This document shows, piece by piece, positions 47,201-60,193 of a DNA stretch of 64,000 nucleotides. The position numbers were made by a program, and so were the translations under genes. The notes beneath the pieces were generated by a model that did no database searches, was not told where the DNA came from, and saw nothing but the letters and a program-made list of their open reading frames with translations. Each line of letters starts with the position of its first letter. The first letter of the stretch is position 1. This DNA comes from Amborella trichopoda. Taxonomy: Eukaryota; Streptophyta; Magnoliopsida; Amborellales; Amborellaceae. Location of the stretch: the NCBI RefSeq assembly GCF_000471905.2, contig NW_006497600.1, positions 1,859,400 to 1,923,399 of the forward strand, in the 5' to 3' direction.

Positions 47201-50200
47201 AGGTTCTCTCCCATATTATCTCCCACAATCAAAATGCTTTTGTAAAAGGCAGGCGGATATTAGATGGTGCTTTGTAGACCACGAGGCAATCCATATTAGA
47301 CATACTGCCAAAAAACCAGGCCTCATTGTAAATCTAGATTGGGAAAAGGCATTCGACCACGTAGTTTGAAGGCTATTCGATGTAGCTACGCAAAGAATGG
47401 GATTTGGCGCAAAATGGAGAAATTTGATTCAGTGCTGTGTCTCCTGGGCCTAGTTTCCATCCTCATCTATGGCGCACGTTGTGGTTCTTTTCCCTCCTCT
47501 AGCAGCCTAAGACACGAAGTTCCTCTGTCTCCTTTCATTTATGTTATTATGGGTGAAATTTTCAGTAGAACCATCTCAAGACTCTACCTTGGGGGAACCT
47601 TTCTGCCTTCAAGTCTTCCGCCAATGGACCTGAAATCTGTCTTCTGCAGTATGTATGCTGATGACACCCTCATTTTCTGTGATATCTCACTCCAAGAAAT
47701 GGACACCCTATGGTTTTTCCTCAGGTGTTTTCAGGTGTCCAATGGAGAGAAGATAAATATGGCCAAATCCAAATTTTATGGGAATGACGATAAATATGGC
47801 CAAATCCAAATTTTATGGGAATGACGATAAACATGGCCAAATTCAAATTAGTGGGCATTGGTGTAAGCACTTAATCACTTGGGCATTTTACAGTCTGTTT
47901 TGGTTGTGGATCTGAAACACTTTGCTACAATTATGTGGGCCTAGCATGGTGCATAGGAAAACTGAGGAAATCTATGGGGGATCATGTGGTAGAGAAATTC
48001 GAAAGAAGACTTACTGCCTGGAAGGAAAGATTTCTTCTATTAGGAGGTCAAATTGCATTGGTCAAAGCCACACTTTTGGACATTGCTATTTACTTCTACT
48101 CTTTATTCCACATGCCAGCAAGTGTGTCCAAAAAGCTAGATCAACTTATGTCAAGCTTTCTTTGAACCGGGGATGCAAACACAAAAAGGTTCAACTAGTG
48201 GCATGGGATAAGCTATGCACTCCATAATCTGTAGGAGGTCTTGGAGTCCGGGGCCTGAAATCAACTAAGCTAGCCCTATTGGGAAACTGGCAGTGCAGAG
48301 TCGCCAACCAGCAGGACTGATTATGGCAATGTGTTGTGCTACATAAATATGGTCTTGACCATAGCAGGATGTTTTCCCAAAGGTACTCGGCGACAAAATA
48401 CCTCTGGGGCCTGGAAAAGCATTCTTGCTAGTCAAAACCCCTTTATGACTCGTACCCGATTCAAGATAAACAGCGGAAGTAAGGTGCAATTCTAACAAGA
48501 CATATGGCCGGGTGATAAAGCTTTAAAGGATCACTGGTAAGGTCTATACAATATTGCCATTGATCTCTGTGCTATGGTGGCTTCTCGCTATAACACTTCT
48601 CCTGTGTGAGTCTTATGGATTCCCAAATTTAGAAGGAACCTCTACATGATAAGGAGACACAAGAGTTTCCCCATACGTGCGAAGTCCTCAAAACTATATT
48701 TATTCCAGCCAGGGGAGAAAATAGAATCATTCGGTCTTTGTCTGTCTCAGGCATCTCTTCTGTGTCCTCTTTCTTTAAATTTTTCCACAATTTCCCTGAT
48801 CATTGTACCACATCTCATAGAAAAGTATGGCTCTCTCCAACTCCACTCAAAGTACATGCTTTCGACTGGTTGATAATTGCCAATAAAACTCTCGCTGTTG
48901 AGCAACTCCAAAGAAGGGGTTTCTCCTTATCCTGTAGATGTGTATTTTGCAGAAGTGCCAAAGAATCCATGGGCACCTATTTCTACATTGCCTGATTGCT
49001 GCTGAGCTATGGGCAAAGTTACTGCAGATTTTCAACCCTGCTTCAACCCAAAGGTTGTTTGACGCTTTTCTGTCTGCCATACCCAACAGCTGGTCACTTT
49101 CTTAGGAGAGCCTCAATCCTGTCCACAATTTTTCAGTAATTTGGTTTGAAAGAAACCAAAAAATATTTGAGGGGAAGGAATGTACCACCTCAGCCATTGC
49201 ACAGAACATTAGGGCACCACCATTTTCTGGGGAAAAAATTATAGGCGCCTGGAATGTTTCTCTCATAGAGATTTTGACTCAAAATGGCACAACATAATAT
49301 TTATTCATTGACCCAAGAAACCACAGTTTTCCCCACCATGGAGGTGATGGCTTCTCACTAGGTAATCCAGGGCCTAGCGGTTTTGGTGGTGTCTTTGGAG
49401 ATGGTTCAGGGCATGTGCTACTCACCTTTTCAGGGTAAATAAGCCACAAAACTCCAACGCAGCCGAATAGGGACTAAAGAGGTTTCAGCCGGTTTGTGGT
49501 TGTACTGTAACGTGGAGGGTGACTCAATCGATGTCATTCAATGAACATCTAGAGTAGTCCCACAGCCTTGGAGACTTGCTCACATGTTTGATCACATTTT
49601 CCATCTATTCAGGAACTCAGTTGTCTCTTTCCATCACATTTGGAGGGAGATGAGCTCAATGGCTGACATGCTGGTTGGGAGGGCACGGTGCCACTCAGGG
49701 GATTATATCACACAGCAGCTATTTTCATCTTCTTTTCCCTCTGGTTATTTTTTACTCTTCTATACTGTCTCTGTCATACCTTTCTCACTCTTTTCTATCT
49801 TCTCTTCTCTCTATAGTTCTACTTTGTCCACAGGGACCTCTACCTATTTTTTTCCATACTTCACTCTGTCCGTTTCTGACCATGCTTATGAGTCCCTCTT
49901 TATTTTGATATGTAGTGGGACCCAGCTAACCCCCATTATTTTTTGAAATATTAACTTTTGACATGTAAGACTTGTACTCTGAGCAACTAGTGTGGGATGG
50001 CTCGTTAACATCGCCTTTTGTGGGTTATTTTTGGAATATCTTTTGATAATACAAAAGCTATGCACGTTACCTTTCAAACAAAAAAGAAAAAAGGAAAAAA
50101 AAACATGCACATTAATCACTCTATGCTCTATGAATTTGATCCAGTGTATAGCTTAATATTCTAGGCATGGTTTATCCATGGAGAAACCTGTGGTTGAGCC

Positions 50201-53200
50201 ATCGTGAATGTTTTTGTTGGTTATTTAGGAAGCTCTTTTGGATGTCAAGACCAAGTACAGCGAATATGAAGATTCCATGTTCGGGAAAGTTAAGGGTATG
50301 TAAAGAAACTAATTATTACTATTTTGTTTTTTATGTGGGTATGCAATTGCTTCCTTGCAATGTCTCAATTCATTATTTATGTTTTATGGAATGGTTTTGT
50401 CTTTGCTGTGAATGGGTCTTGGTGCAGAGGGGTTGCTTATTGCTGCATCTCATCCATCCCTTGCATGTGGGGTGGCCGTTGGATCGGGAGTTCTCATTAT
50501 GAAAAGTAACTTCGGTTATCCTTTTGCATCTAGTATCTAGAATTCATTTGCATTTGGATGAATATATATTAATTTCTCATTTAAACAGAGAGTTCCTAGG
50601 GAGTGGCTAAGAATATTTGCAATGATATTTTGATCAATTTTGATGTCAGTGACTGTTACCATTATGTTATTAATGTGTTCTGATATTGTATGAAAAAATG
50701 TTTACATCATCTTTAGAAAAGATTGGTTAAAATTCCACAATTATGAGCAAGTGAACTACTTAGGTGTTACCTTGTAATTGATCTGCATTATTCATGTTTT
50801 GTGATCATGTATATCATTTTACATTATATTGAGTGTGTTTGGTGTTTCTTGCCCCTTAAGTTGTTTATATCTTGTAGGACCGAGGCGTTACTTGTTTAAT
50901 AGTGTGCAACGACTTTTTGTGAGTGAAGAGGTAGGTGCCAAGTCTACGGACCAAATCTTTTTTTTCCCATATGCTAGAATTCAATTTAGGCTTGAACTCT
51001 ATGGCAGAAACATTATTGTATTCATGCTTAAGAAATTTGGTTCGCCTGTTGTTTCCTTGTTTTTGGGTGCAGTCCATGCTTGCAAGTGCAGAAGCCAAGG
51101 TGAAAGAATTGCGACAATCGATTGAGTTGGTGAAGAATGAAAGCAAGAAATTAGAGGTATCATTTTAAATTTTTTTAACTATCTTGTCTTTTTTTCTTTT
51201 TTTTTTCTTGCTAACTATTATTCTCAACTCATTCAGTACTTTTATTAGTTATTTGTTGCTTGAATATATATTTTTTGTTTTTTCGCAATTTTTTGCATTT
51301 TATATGTGTTCCTCTACTTGCAGGGAAGATTCTCAATACTATGATAAGATGATTTACAGCTACTTATGGCAGCAACAGTATATATTTGTGACCTGCCCAA
51401 AGAAATCAGAAATAATGTAGAATAAAGTAAAATGATGTTTTTGTAATAACGAAGAATGTTTACTGCCAGGACGTCTTCATTTTCTCAGGATATTTACCAA
51501 CCTTGATGACTTTAATAACTTAAGGTCGGACTGTTTGAATAGGAGGGTAACTTTTATAATGCTTCCTCTAAATACTTATCACTGGAACTTCATTGTTCTT
51601 TTCAAGGATTAAAAACTTAACACAATAGCTTTTTTTTTTTTTTTTTTAAAAGAGCTATATGGTAGTTTGAACGCACAGGGTCAGTAGCTGATCGCCTTGC
51701 CTCTTCCTACTTGGATGTTTTAATTCTCTCAATTTCCATGTCCCTGGGTCATTCCATGGCAATTCTATGAAAACTGGATCTGATTTCATGGTTTAACTGA
51801 TTGGACTAGAAATTGGCCCTATAGGGGTTCTATTAAAGAAAAGGGATTGTATACAATGAGACCATTTACATTTGATACAAGGTGGCCACAATTGTTTATA
51901 ACAATTTGATGTGAAATCTGATAGCTTGGGTGTGTCACAGTTTGAGAAAATTTCTTTTGAAGTTTGAGTTTGGTCAATGGAATTAATGCAGCCATCCAAT
52001 TTCACGTCCAATTGTCAAGATTAATTATGACTACCTTGTACTAAAGGTAAATGGTCTAATTGTATACTTTTCCTAAAGAAAATACCTCTTTTCTAGAACC
52101 CTCAGCACTTATTTAAAAAAAAAAAGAAAAGAAAAAGGAACCTTCTTTCCTAGAAAACCATTTGAACTGGCCTAAACTCGGCTAAACACAGCCAGTTGAA
52201 CCAGAAAACTAGTTGCTTGAATTAGTGAAGTTGTTAATTGATGTTACTTCTTCTTTACGTTTAATTATTTTTATCGGTCCAACTGGTTGAACCTGTAGTG
52301 AACCAAATTAGGACCATTCTTTGTTTAATCCTATGGTATGGTTTCACTTTTCTAAAAACACCATACCCTGCACATCCACTAGTCTGCTACATAATATGGT
52401 ACATGGTTTGTATAACCATCGAGTAGTTTTTATAAGTTGAATGTCCAATATTTACCATTGATATATAACATTGTTTCTCACCAATTGTATTTTAGTCATC
52501 AACTAAAATAGCCCTGATTTGCATTTATGCGGCTTTGCAACTGAGTATCATTAGTATTTTCTGTGATTAAATTCAGTTGGAAATGATTAACAGATAAAAT
52601 GAATTTCATTAGCTATTTTTCTTGGAAACTGTAACTGGTATTTATTTGGCCCTATACCACACTCCATGGCGAGTTTGATCAGGGTTGTTGTAAGTATTGC
52701 CAGGTATAAGATCAAGGGAATGTCTTACTTGGTATACATTTTGTTCTTCCAGAATTATATTGCCTTAGTAATCCTTTGCTTCTCGTTATTGCCTTGGATT
52801 GTTTGCAGCGATTTGCTGATTATCATTAGGGGGTTAATTATTTGATTTCCAAGCCAAGGAGACCGGTAGAAGTATTGCATGAGATTTGCATTTACAAATT
52901 CTTTGGAGATAACCTTCTGACATATACTTAGGGAAGCAAGTGAGTGAGTGGACATGGTGGCTTGGAATGGAGAATCTAGTCTGAACTGAGTTCCTCCTTT
53001 GTACTACTGTTTATGCATCTATAATCCTTTGTTTTTATACAATCAGCAATGGTGAAATTGTTGCTTTATATCTATGGGCTGTACATACTATTAGGAGGTC
53101 CTTTCGGGGGTAGATTCAATCTTCTCATGCTCTGCCTGATCACTTCCAAAAAATTGTTGTCATGAAAAAGTGCGTAAATTCATCATCATCATCCAAAAGT

Positions 53201-56200
53201 GAGTAAATTATGTCTCTTAAAAATCTCCCCTCTCATACAAAAGTCTGATCTATCCTTGATTAGGCTGCTTCTCAAAGTGACCAGTTTTCTTCATTGTATC
53301 GTTATTGGTCTTTATCTCCATTCTAAACCTATCAACTGTTGCATTTTGTGTATTGTGTGATTATAGCCTGCTAGTTGCAGCTGTTGTTCTATTTTCACTA
53401 GTAGCTACTGGTGAATTTTTATCTTCACTGCATGGAGGCTGTGAAAATAATTTTTATGGTTGCTAATAACATGCTACTTCGTGCTTCAAATTTTGCACAC
53501 TTAAATATACCTTTCATCCCCATTTCATTTTCTTTCTTGTAACATCTGCATGTGCTATTTTTAGGTCTACCAAACGCCTTATATTTCTCAAATTAGGGAG
53601 TATGCTGGGAAGAAGGCACTAGGGACTAATGCTTATTTTTTGATCTACCTTCTTTATCTCCAGGAGAGAGCTAGACTAGCAGAAGAAGAAATGAGACGGG
53701 GCCAAACAAAGCTTAGGTAGGCATGTGAGATTTGCTTGAACGTAGAGTATACAATCTCCAGTGAACTATGTAAAACCTGAGCTTATTGGGGTCATCACCA
53801 TCCAAATAAATGATGGACAGTTGATGGAGAGAGAGTTCGGACTAGGTCCGGTTCAGTTGGGTCACCCCAATGGATTGTGGTCTTCCATACCCATTGTATC
53901 ATAATGTACTTTTCTTGATTGTTGCTTCAAATGCCTTCCATGCATGAACAATTCTCTCAACAACTCTATATCTTCTCCTAGTGAATCTCTTATATTCACT
54001 CTAGCTCCATTTGGAATTTATTTTGCAGACATGCAGGACATCAGATTCAAACTGCTATTCATTCAGCTTATAAGATTGAAAAGCAAGCAAGAGGTATAAA
54101 TGGCTTTGATATATGGGAAAATATACCATAGTCCAATGGGCTCGCATATTGTACTCCAAGGCTTACTTTTACTGTCTGTACATTCCAGATACTCTCCCAC
54201 CTTTGAGTGCCATGTGCCAGTCCATTGAGCTATTGTGTCCTTTCGCATGATATATTCCTTAATATGGTGCTGAGAAATATCTCTTTAGTGATGACATAAG
54301 AATTCCCTCTAATTTACTATGAAACTTGGAATTCCCTCTGGATGCTTTCGCAGTCATGTTTTGTGTTTTACAGGCCTAAAAGATATTCTCGGGGAGCTTC
54401 CTAGAAGAGAAGCATCTCGGTTTCGATCACAGGTGAGTCTCAGTAACCCATTCTAAGTTACCTGTTAAAAATGGCCTGATGGATAGTTTGATACCTCAAA
54501 AAGGAAAAGAAACTTACATGTATCTGTGGAAAGTATACTATAACCCCATGTACCATGGACAAACATAATCCGATGGGAATATGTAGTGATGGAGAGAGAA
54601 TGGTACCCATCATGGGGTTCATGTCCTGTTCTTATGGCCCATTCTCTCCTTCACTATCTATCATTTTGTTGGATGCTGGTGACTGTTTTTTGGATTATTC
54701 AATGCTTTCGCACTTATTTTCATAATGTGAGTTTCCTTTGAGAAACACTGAAAATGTTGTTTGTATATGAAATTATTTAGTGGTATCATGCCACAAATAA
54801 TTGCATACGTGATAACTTGTGAAACTGAATAGAGAAAATTACAAGGCTTTGTGTGGGAGCAGGTTAGGTTAAGGAAGGTAATTTATTATGGGCCGTGCTC
54901 ATTTCTCACCTCACAATGAGGGTGGAAAGGGCTGTGGAGCCCCTTCCAAATAGAATGCAAATTGAATGCATGCATAAACATTAAAGAGGACCAAGATATG
55001 ATATGGTGAAAAAAATGGATTTGGACCCCTTCCCAAAAACTATCGAAGTGTGGTGGGTTCTTTTGTTCAAGTAGGCCACTTTTTTCCAGAATGCAGTGCA
55101 GTATAGCCGAATCTCATTATTTATGCTGTCATTTCGAGATGTTTGTTTCAACCACTATTTCACCTTCCATTCCAAAGAGCAAGTTGAATTGAAGAGCTCA
55201 AATTAGGAAGCAAGGAGCAAAGCCCCAGCAAGTTTTGTCATTTGTTCAACGAGTCAGATGAAACAACTGATCGGTAAGGACTAGAGATTGCTGAATCAAC
55301 TGCTCCTCCAGAATAACTGGCAATACCACTTAAGGGTGGACAGACCATCCGCCTAATGCCACTACCCACTACAACGTGCATCTTCAAGACATAACTCTTT
55401 TCAATCTTGTCCAGTGTTGGTAAGATCAATCAAAGGAGCCTAAATTTGGACTTGCTTAAGGCAAATAAAATTTGAACCACTAAGCCGTGGAACTTTTACA
55501 GATAATTTCTTATAATACTACAGAAGTCCGTTAGAATTGAAAGGTTTTAAAATTAGCCGGACAAAGACAGGGTATATGGAGTACAAATTTAGTAATAATA
55601 GGAGTACAGACGAAGAATTAGTTAAGATTGATGGTCAAGGAATATCAAAAAGAGCGCACTTTCGATAACTTGGGTCGATAATCCAGAAAAATGGAGAGAT
55701 TGAGAAAGATGTCGCTATATAATTAGAGCTGGGTGGACGAGATGGATATGTGCAACCGGAGTTTTATGTGATGTGCATACCAATTAAACTCAAGGGGAAG
55801 TTTTATAGAACAACTGTGAGACCAACTTTGCTTTATGGGGCGAAATGTTGGGTGGTCAAGAAACTACATACTTTTAGGATGAGTGTAATTGAGATAGATG
55901 AGCGGCAAGACAAGAAGGGATAGAATTCGAAATGAATACATTGGGGGGAACTTAGGTGTGGCTCCAATAGGTGTTAAGGTGAGAGAAAGTAGACTTAGGC
56001 GGGCTGGCCATGTGCAACGCAGACCCAATATAATACGTGTTAGAAAGCGCAAGTTGGTTCAAGTGGAAGGCTTAAAAAGATCAAGGGGTAAGCCCAAAAG
56101 GACATGGTTGAAAGTAGTGAAAAAAATATGGCGACTTATGGTCTCACTAAGGATATGGCCTTGGATAGAGTAGAATGACAGACCAGAATTCGTGTAGCTG

Positions 56201-59200
56201 ACCCCAAATAGTTGAGAAAGGCTCTTATGATGATGATGACTACAAAAGTCCATTGTATTTAAAACAACCGTCAAATGCGGTCTTTAACCTTGTCTCTTTT
56301 AAATTAATGCAATGATGATTGTCTAGAAAAATGGAAAAAATGAGAAATTACTTGCAAAACTGATATATTCTTTTTCTTAAATGATATTGATTTCCAGAAC
56401 CATGTTAATTTACTGACCTATATATTGCCCTTTGAAACTTGATATAGTTGACCATCACCTAGTCAAAATGTAAACAAGGAAAATACCTGAAGTTGGCATC
56501 ATGAGGCTTATAATGTAGTTCTGTGATACACATTTGACACTTTTAACTCTTTCTACATTATCAGTCACTTCTTTGTCTTTCCTTGGTTTTGTTATGTGAT
56601 ACACATTTGACACCTTGGTTTTATTATGAGAAAGATAGATCAATAAAAGGAAGGTTCAATTGGGAGGATTGGAATCTTAGACGTCTTGAACTGTAACGTG
56701 AATGTTAGTGCTACTACATGGATTCTATGCAGTTTGTGATTACAAAATACACGACACTTGTATAAAACATATGACATGTAGTCAAAAGCTGATGTCAAGG
56801 GACATGGATGGTCAAGTGTCTGCCACGTGTCTGTATGGTCAACACATGTTTAAGTGTTGACAAATGTCAAAACACGCTAGCCAAAGTCAAGGTGTCTAGG
56901 TAACACTGGGGCGGGGCAGACCTGGGGTGCATCCTGGGAGTGTCCTTGAAACTGCCAGTCCAAAGTTTTTTGGTAGAGATGTAGCTTGTAGAGTACTAAA
57001 AATCAGGATCATGCTCATTTAGATACTTGGCAGAAAGGTTACTGAGATACTTGGCCGAAAGGTTAATGTGGTGGTGCAATCAGCAGTGTTGTTTTCCTCT
57101 CTCCATGTGTGCTGAAATGCAATATGCAGTGGTCTTCTGAGTTGGACAATATCTTCAAAAGCATGCTTGAAAGACCATGGGCCCCAATTCATAAAATTCT
57201 TTGAATCACCCTCCACCACAGAGGATTATCCCCACGAAATGATGAATAGCTTGAGACCCTCCAGAGGAGCCATAGCGTCTGGAACAGTCGCCACAGTGTT
57301 GCCGACTGTACCATTGAATGACCAGATAATAGAAGATGCAGTATTCTTAAAACCCCCTCACTATTCCAGCCTTGCCAAAGGAGCACCCATCAAAGGAACG
57401 TTATTCTTGTTGTCATTGCATAATATTCATGAAACTTTCTTTTTTTGATAATAGACTGCTCTGAGAAGAGTGAAGTGTACATCAAATTATACTCAAGGTT
57501 TTCATACAAACAAAGACATGTACAACAAAAGCAGGAGGGGAGAGAAGAGTCCAAGGACTTGTCAGAAAATAGAAGATAAAAAGGAGAAAAGAGAAGGGAA
57601 TAAAGGAAAAGGCAAGGGGATAGGGGCAATAAAATTTAAGGGGAACAAGGAAAGGAATAAATGGTGCAGGGGCACAACCATAGACCCTTGACACTCAAGA
57701 TATATACAGGCTGTCTCCTTGGCAAGCCTCTCTGCTAGCTTATTTTTGCCTCTCTATAAGTGTGCTGAAATTGCATTCAATGGAGCTATGATGGAAATGG
57801 GCTTCCTCCATTGTATGTGCAAGATGTGAAGGTTAACACCTTCCTAATGCCCATTGAATGACAATAAGTGAGACACCCTCTATAATAAAGAGATTCCGCG
57901 TTGTGTAGCCCAATCAGTGGTGCATGTGCCTCAGCTGTCGATGCATCACAATTCCTAATGGGGCCAGAAAGTATTGAAAATACACCATGAATCGACCCGA
58001 AGAGCACTCCTCCCACTCCAGCAGACTAGAATTCCTCATGTAGCGATCATCAAAATTGTGCTTAGTGGATCCAAACAGTGGAGGAGATGGTAGGACCATG
58101 GCCTTGGTCTTCACTTTGAGCTAAGAACTGTTGCACACACTATTCTACAAGGAATCTTGGATGCTGGCTTCCTGAAATTAAGGGGGTGGTAGTGCTCAAT
58201 AGATGACTCTATATCTGATACTCTCATAGATGATAACAATGAAGTATCATGTGCTCTAACAATGTCATGCTGTTCGTGTCCTTCCAAAAGCTCTAAAGAT
58301 AGTGGACATGCACAATGTCCACAGTCGGTGACCTTAGCAGCAAGTAAAGAGTTCCTCAACTGAAGAACCTACCTGATCCCGAATGAATCCAAGAAGAAAC
58401 CTCGTACAACAAGTATAGGATCAATGTCACGAGAAATGATTCTGCATGTCCTCAGCATTCCAGCATGGGTAGCACATGTTGCGAAACTGGGCCCTTGATG
58501 GTGCCAGTATCACCAGAGGGTCTTTGTCAATTGCCAACTTCCCAGAAGCTAGGCTCTTTGTGGGTCAGGTGGACAAAATCTGGTGACCTGGGTGCATCTC
58601 AGTATTTGAAGGAATGAATGAAATGATCTCACTGAAAGTGCTCCACCTCCATCATGGGCCCTAACAATTTTCTCACAAGCACAGGGAGATGGTAGGGTGA
58701 AAATATAGTCAAGGCCCAACACAAACTACTCACAAAAAGGCACTTGATTGGTTGACTCGACAGTCCTAATATTTTCTCCAAAGCGGAGGAGACTGTATAC
58801 TACCCTCTCACCTTTTTGCCACGCATAAACAGTCCCAAACTAAAACACTAGGGTTAGGTGCTAATCTCCCTAATTCTTCCCTTGGAATACCCAACCCACA
58901 AGTGGAGGCCTAGTGGGTTTAAAGGGGTAAGTAATTTTAGAGGAGAGGCTCAACATTGCAGCCAAGAAGATTTGCCCTATCATTAAGAACTCTCTGAAGC
59001 CCCATCATGCTTGATGGAGCTTTTGTATTTTTTTGTTTGTGTTAATTACTTCTGTAAAAGTTTATTCTTTGACTAGCGACATCCTCAAATGTCATCTCGG
59101 GATAGAAGTGCATCATTGAAGATTGTTGCGAAGGCAAACTGGAGGTGAGAGATCACTCAGGGGAGGTCAAAAGGACTGCAAATAATCCACCACCAGCTGC

Positions 59201-60193
59201 CCTCTTTGCAATGAGCGCACATACTTCCACCGTGAGAGTCAAGAGGAAAGGAGAGAGAAGGCTCCTTGACATAGTTGACATGAGCTCCTAAAGAAACCGT
59301 TTAAGGTACCTTTAATTAATAAGGGAAGGAATATGATTTCTACCTTAATCTGTTTCCTCGCATGACATTAATCCTCTTCTGTTTATAAATTTCTCTGGGA
59401 ATCCTAGTCCACTCTATATAAAATTCAGGTTAACCTTGACCACAGCTCCTGGGTGTTTCTCCTTGTGCTTAGCAGCCTCAGTGCATTCATCTCCGATGAG
59501 GGCTCTATCCAACATTTATTTGTTAGATACATGTAATGTTTCCTTGTAGTTCCGCATATCGGGGGCATTTTTGACACTCACTGTTTTATTTAGTTATCCA
59601 CGCACAGCCAATTAAAGCATGGATGGCATTATGGATTGCTTAGCTTTCCTTCTAGGGCCATGGACTGAGTGGGTAATTAGAAGCTTGAGTGGAGGGCTCA
59701 GCCCCCCAAATTTTATTATATGAATTCATCAAGCGAGCCGGTACTATTTTCTTGTTTGTTTCTTATTCTTTTTTGCCTCTGATGATGACCGCCATTTGTG
59801 CAAATGCCAAGCATACGGTAATTTTATGCCCTTCGGAAATCCACGGTCATGTCTGTCATCACTGTCCCATTGGTCTTTGGATGACAATCTGAGAGTGGGA
59901 CCCATCATTTGGAATATTTCATGTTTTGGAAGGTCCCCATTTGCTCTTCATTACCATTTACTGATTGATTGGATGGTGAAGACCTGTAAGAAATGGGTTT
60001 ACTTATACTTTCCTAGCGCCCAAAATAGTTGAAAAAGTTCAGTGATTCATCCAATGTCTGTGATCCTTGAATATAAGTGTTTGCTAGTTTGTTCTGTTTG
60101 CAGGTATCGAAGATGGCTTCTGAGGCTAAGCGCGAAAGAGATGCTTTAGGTAAAGAGGTGACCAAAATTACTAATTACGGGATTCCCATTTGA
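44238..60193 (+). CDS. RHIP1: RHIP1-like protein (RGS1-HXK1-interacting protein 1), complete, 9 exons
   Basis: Nine exons splice to 792 nt, 263 residues plus stop: 44238-44480, 50229-50295, 50428-50505, 50878-50930, 51073-51156, 53664-53716, 54029-54093, 54374-54432, 60104-60193. All introns are GT-AG and all phases agree. The length and order match Arabidopsis RHIP1, a plant-specific protein reported to bind the G-protein regulator RGS1 and the glucose sensor hexokinase 1 and to take part in glucose-regulated gene expression. The N-terminus is acidic (residues 1-45). Residues 105-129 form a hydrophobic, small-residue segment ([18 protein letters not shown]) that could be membrane-associated. 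Residues 148-215 are charged and coiled-coil-like ([20 protein letters not shown], then [17 protein letters not shown]). The start is the first ATG after a CT-rich leader, at 44238. Introns 1 and 8 are enlarged by retrotransposons. Confidence 0.93.
46166..46278 (+). repeat. Short duplicated segment in the LINE 5' half
   Basis: The block TTTGGGGAGGTTCCTTTGCA appears twice about 81 bases apart. It is a small internal duplication in the degraded element. Confidence 0.6.
47654..47665 (+). other. Reverse transcriptase YADD active-site box of the LINE
   Basis: The four codons read Tyr-Ala-Asp-Asp, followed by TLIFCD, the usual L1 RT palm motif. The residues are kept although the element is broken elsewhere. 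Confidence 0.85.
47752..47841 (+). repeat. Short tandem repeat inside the LINE (about 36 bp, 2.5 copies)
   Basis: The segment with ATAAATATGGCCAAATCCAA and the following TTTTATGGGAATGACG occurs twice in a row and partly a third time. It lies just after the YADD box and adds to the disruption of the RT frame. Confidence 0.75.
51157..53663 (+). other. RHIP1 intron 5 (2.5 kb)
   Basis: The intron holds one MITE (51833-52082) and T- and A-rich runs (51632-51648, 52110-52136). I see nothing else recognisable. Confidence 0.7.
51833..52082. mobile_element. MITE, family A copy (long terminal inverted repeats)
   Basis: The two ends form inverted repeats of about 55 bp: the left holds TTGTATACAATGAGACCATT, and the right, reverse-complemented, holds AGTATACAATTAGACCATTT. 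The element is about 250 bp with no coding capacity. Internal sequence (ATCAGATTTCACATC, GACCAAACTCAAA) matches the copy at 41054-41270. Confidence 0.75.
55541..56240 (+). mobile_element. RTE-type LINE 3' fragment
   Basis: The fragment encodes broken pieces of the C-terminal part of an RTE reverse transcriptase: a [16 protein letters not shown]-like segment, RAGW, then [35 protein letters not shown] and [14 protein letters not shown]. It ends with the typical plant RTE terminus CCCCAAATAGTTGAGAAAGG and a short (GAT)n tail. Several frames are needed, so it is dead. It is closely similar to 17228-17934. Confidence 0.85.
57050..57400 (-). mobile_element. L1-type LINE RNase H fragment
   Basis: On the minus strand one frame reads [17 protein letters not shown] and then [12 protein letters not shown] and [14 protein letters not shown], the order seen in RNase H domains at the 3' end of plant L1 elements. 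Stops interrupt it. Confidence 0.7.
57790..58110 (-). mobile_element. Second L1-type RNase H fragment, frameshifted
   Basis: The minus strand shows [20 protein letters not shown] (RNase H start), then after a frameshift [20 protein letters not shown] and [11 protein letters not shown]. It could be an older insertion or the upstream part of the same element as 57050-57400. Catalytic residues cannot be assigned with confidence. Confidence 0.55.

Larger units (their letters stand above)
45444..50108 (+). mobile_element. Degraded L1-type LINE in RHIP1 intron 1
   Basis: A non-LTR retrotransposon about 4.7 kb long lies in the same orientation as the host gene. Landmarks in order: a C-rich, proline-like 5' part (45480-46100); the segment before the RT with [19 protein letters not shown] (near 46640); [15 protein letters not shown] (near 47230); [10 protein letters not shown] (near 47340); [14 protein letters not shown] (near 47510); the catalytic YADD at 47654-47665; [20 protein letters not shown] (near 48000); a zf-RVT region with [12 protein letters not shown] (near 48940); and a [10 protein letters not shown] RNase H start (near 49360). 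Stops and frameshifts break it throughout. It ends in an A-rich tail at 50081-50104. Related flanks (ACATTAATC plus CTATG) at 45429-45443 and 50109-50125 look like an aged target-site duplication. Confidence 0.85.
44481..50228 (+). other. RHIP1 intron 1 (5.7 kb)
   Basis: The intron starts with GTACCC and ends with TTTAG. Apart from the LINE, it holds about 960 bases of AT-rich single-copy-looking sequence at the 5' side and 120 bases at the 3' side. Without the LINE it would be about 1.1 kb. Confidence 0.85.
54433..60103 (+). other. RHIP1 intron 8 (5.7 kb), retrotransposon-rich
   Basis: The intron separates exons 8 and 9 of RHIP1. It contains an RTE-type 3' fragment on the plus strand (55541-56240) and broken L1-type RNase H segments on the minus strand (57050-58110). 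The stretches 54433-55540 and 58400-60103 hold no feature I can identify. Confidence 0.8.
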
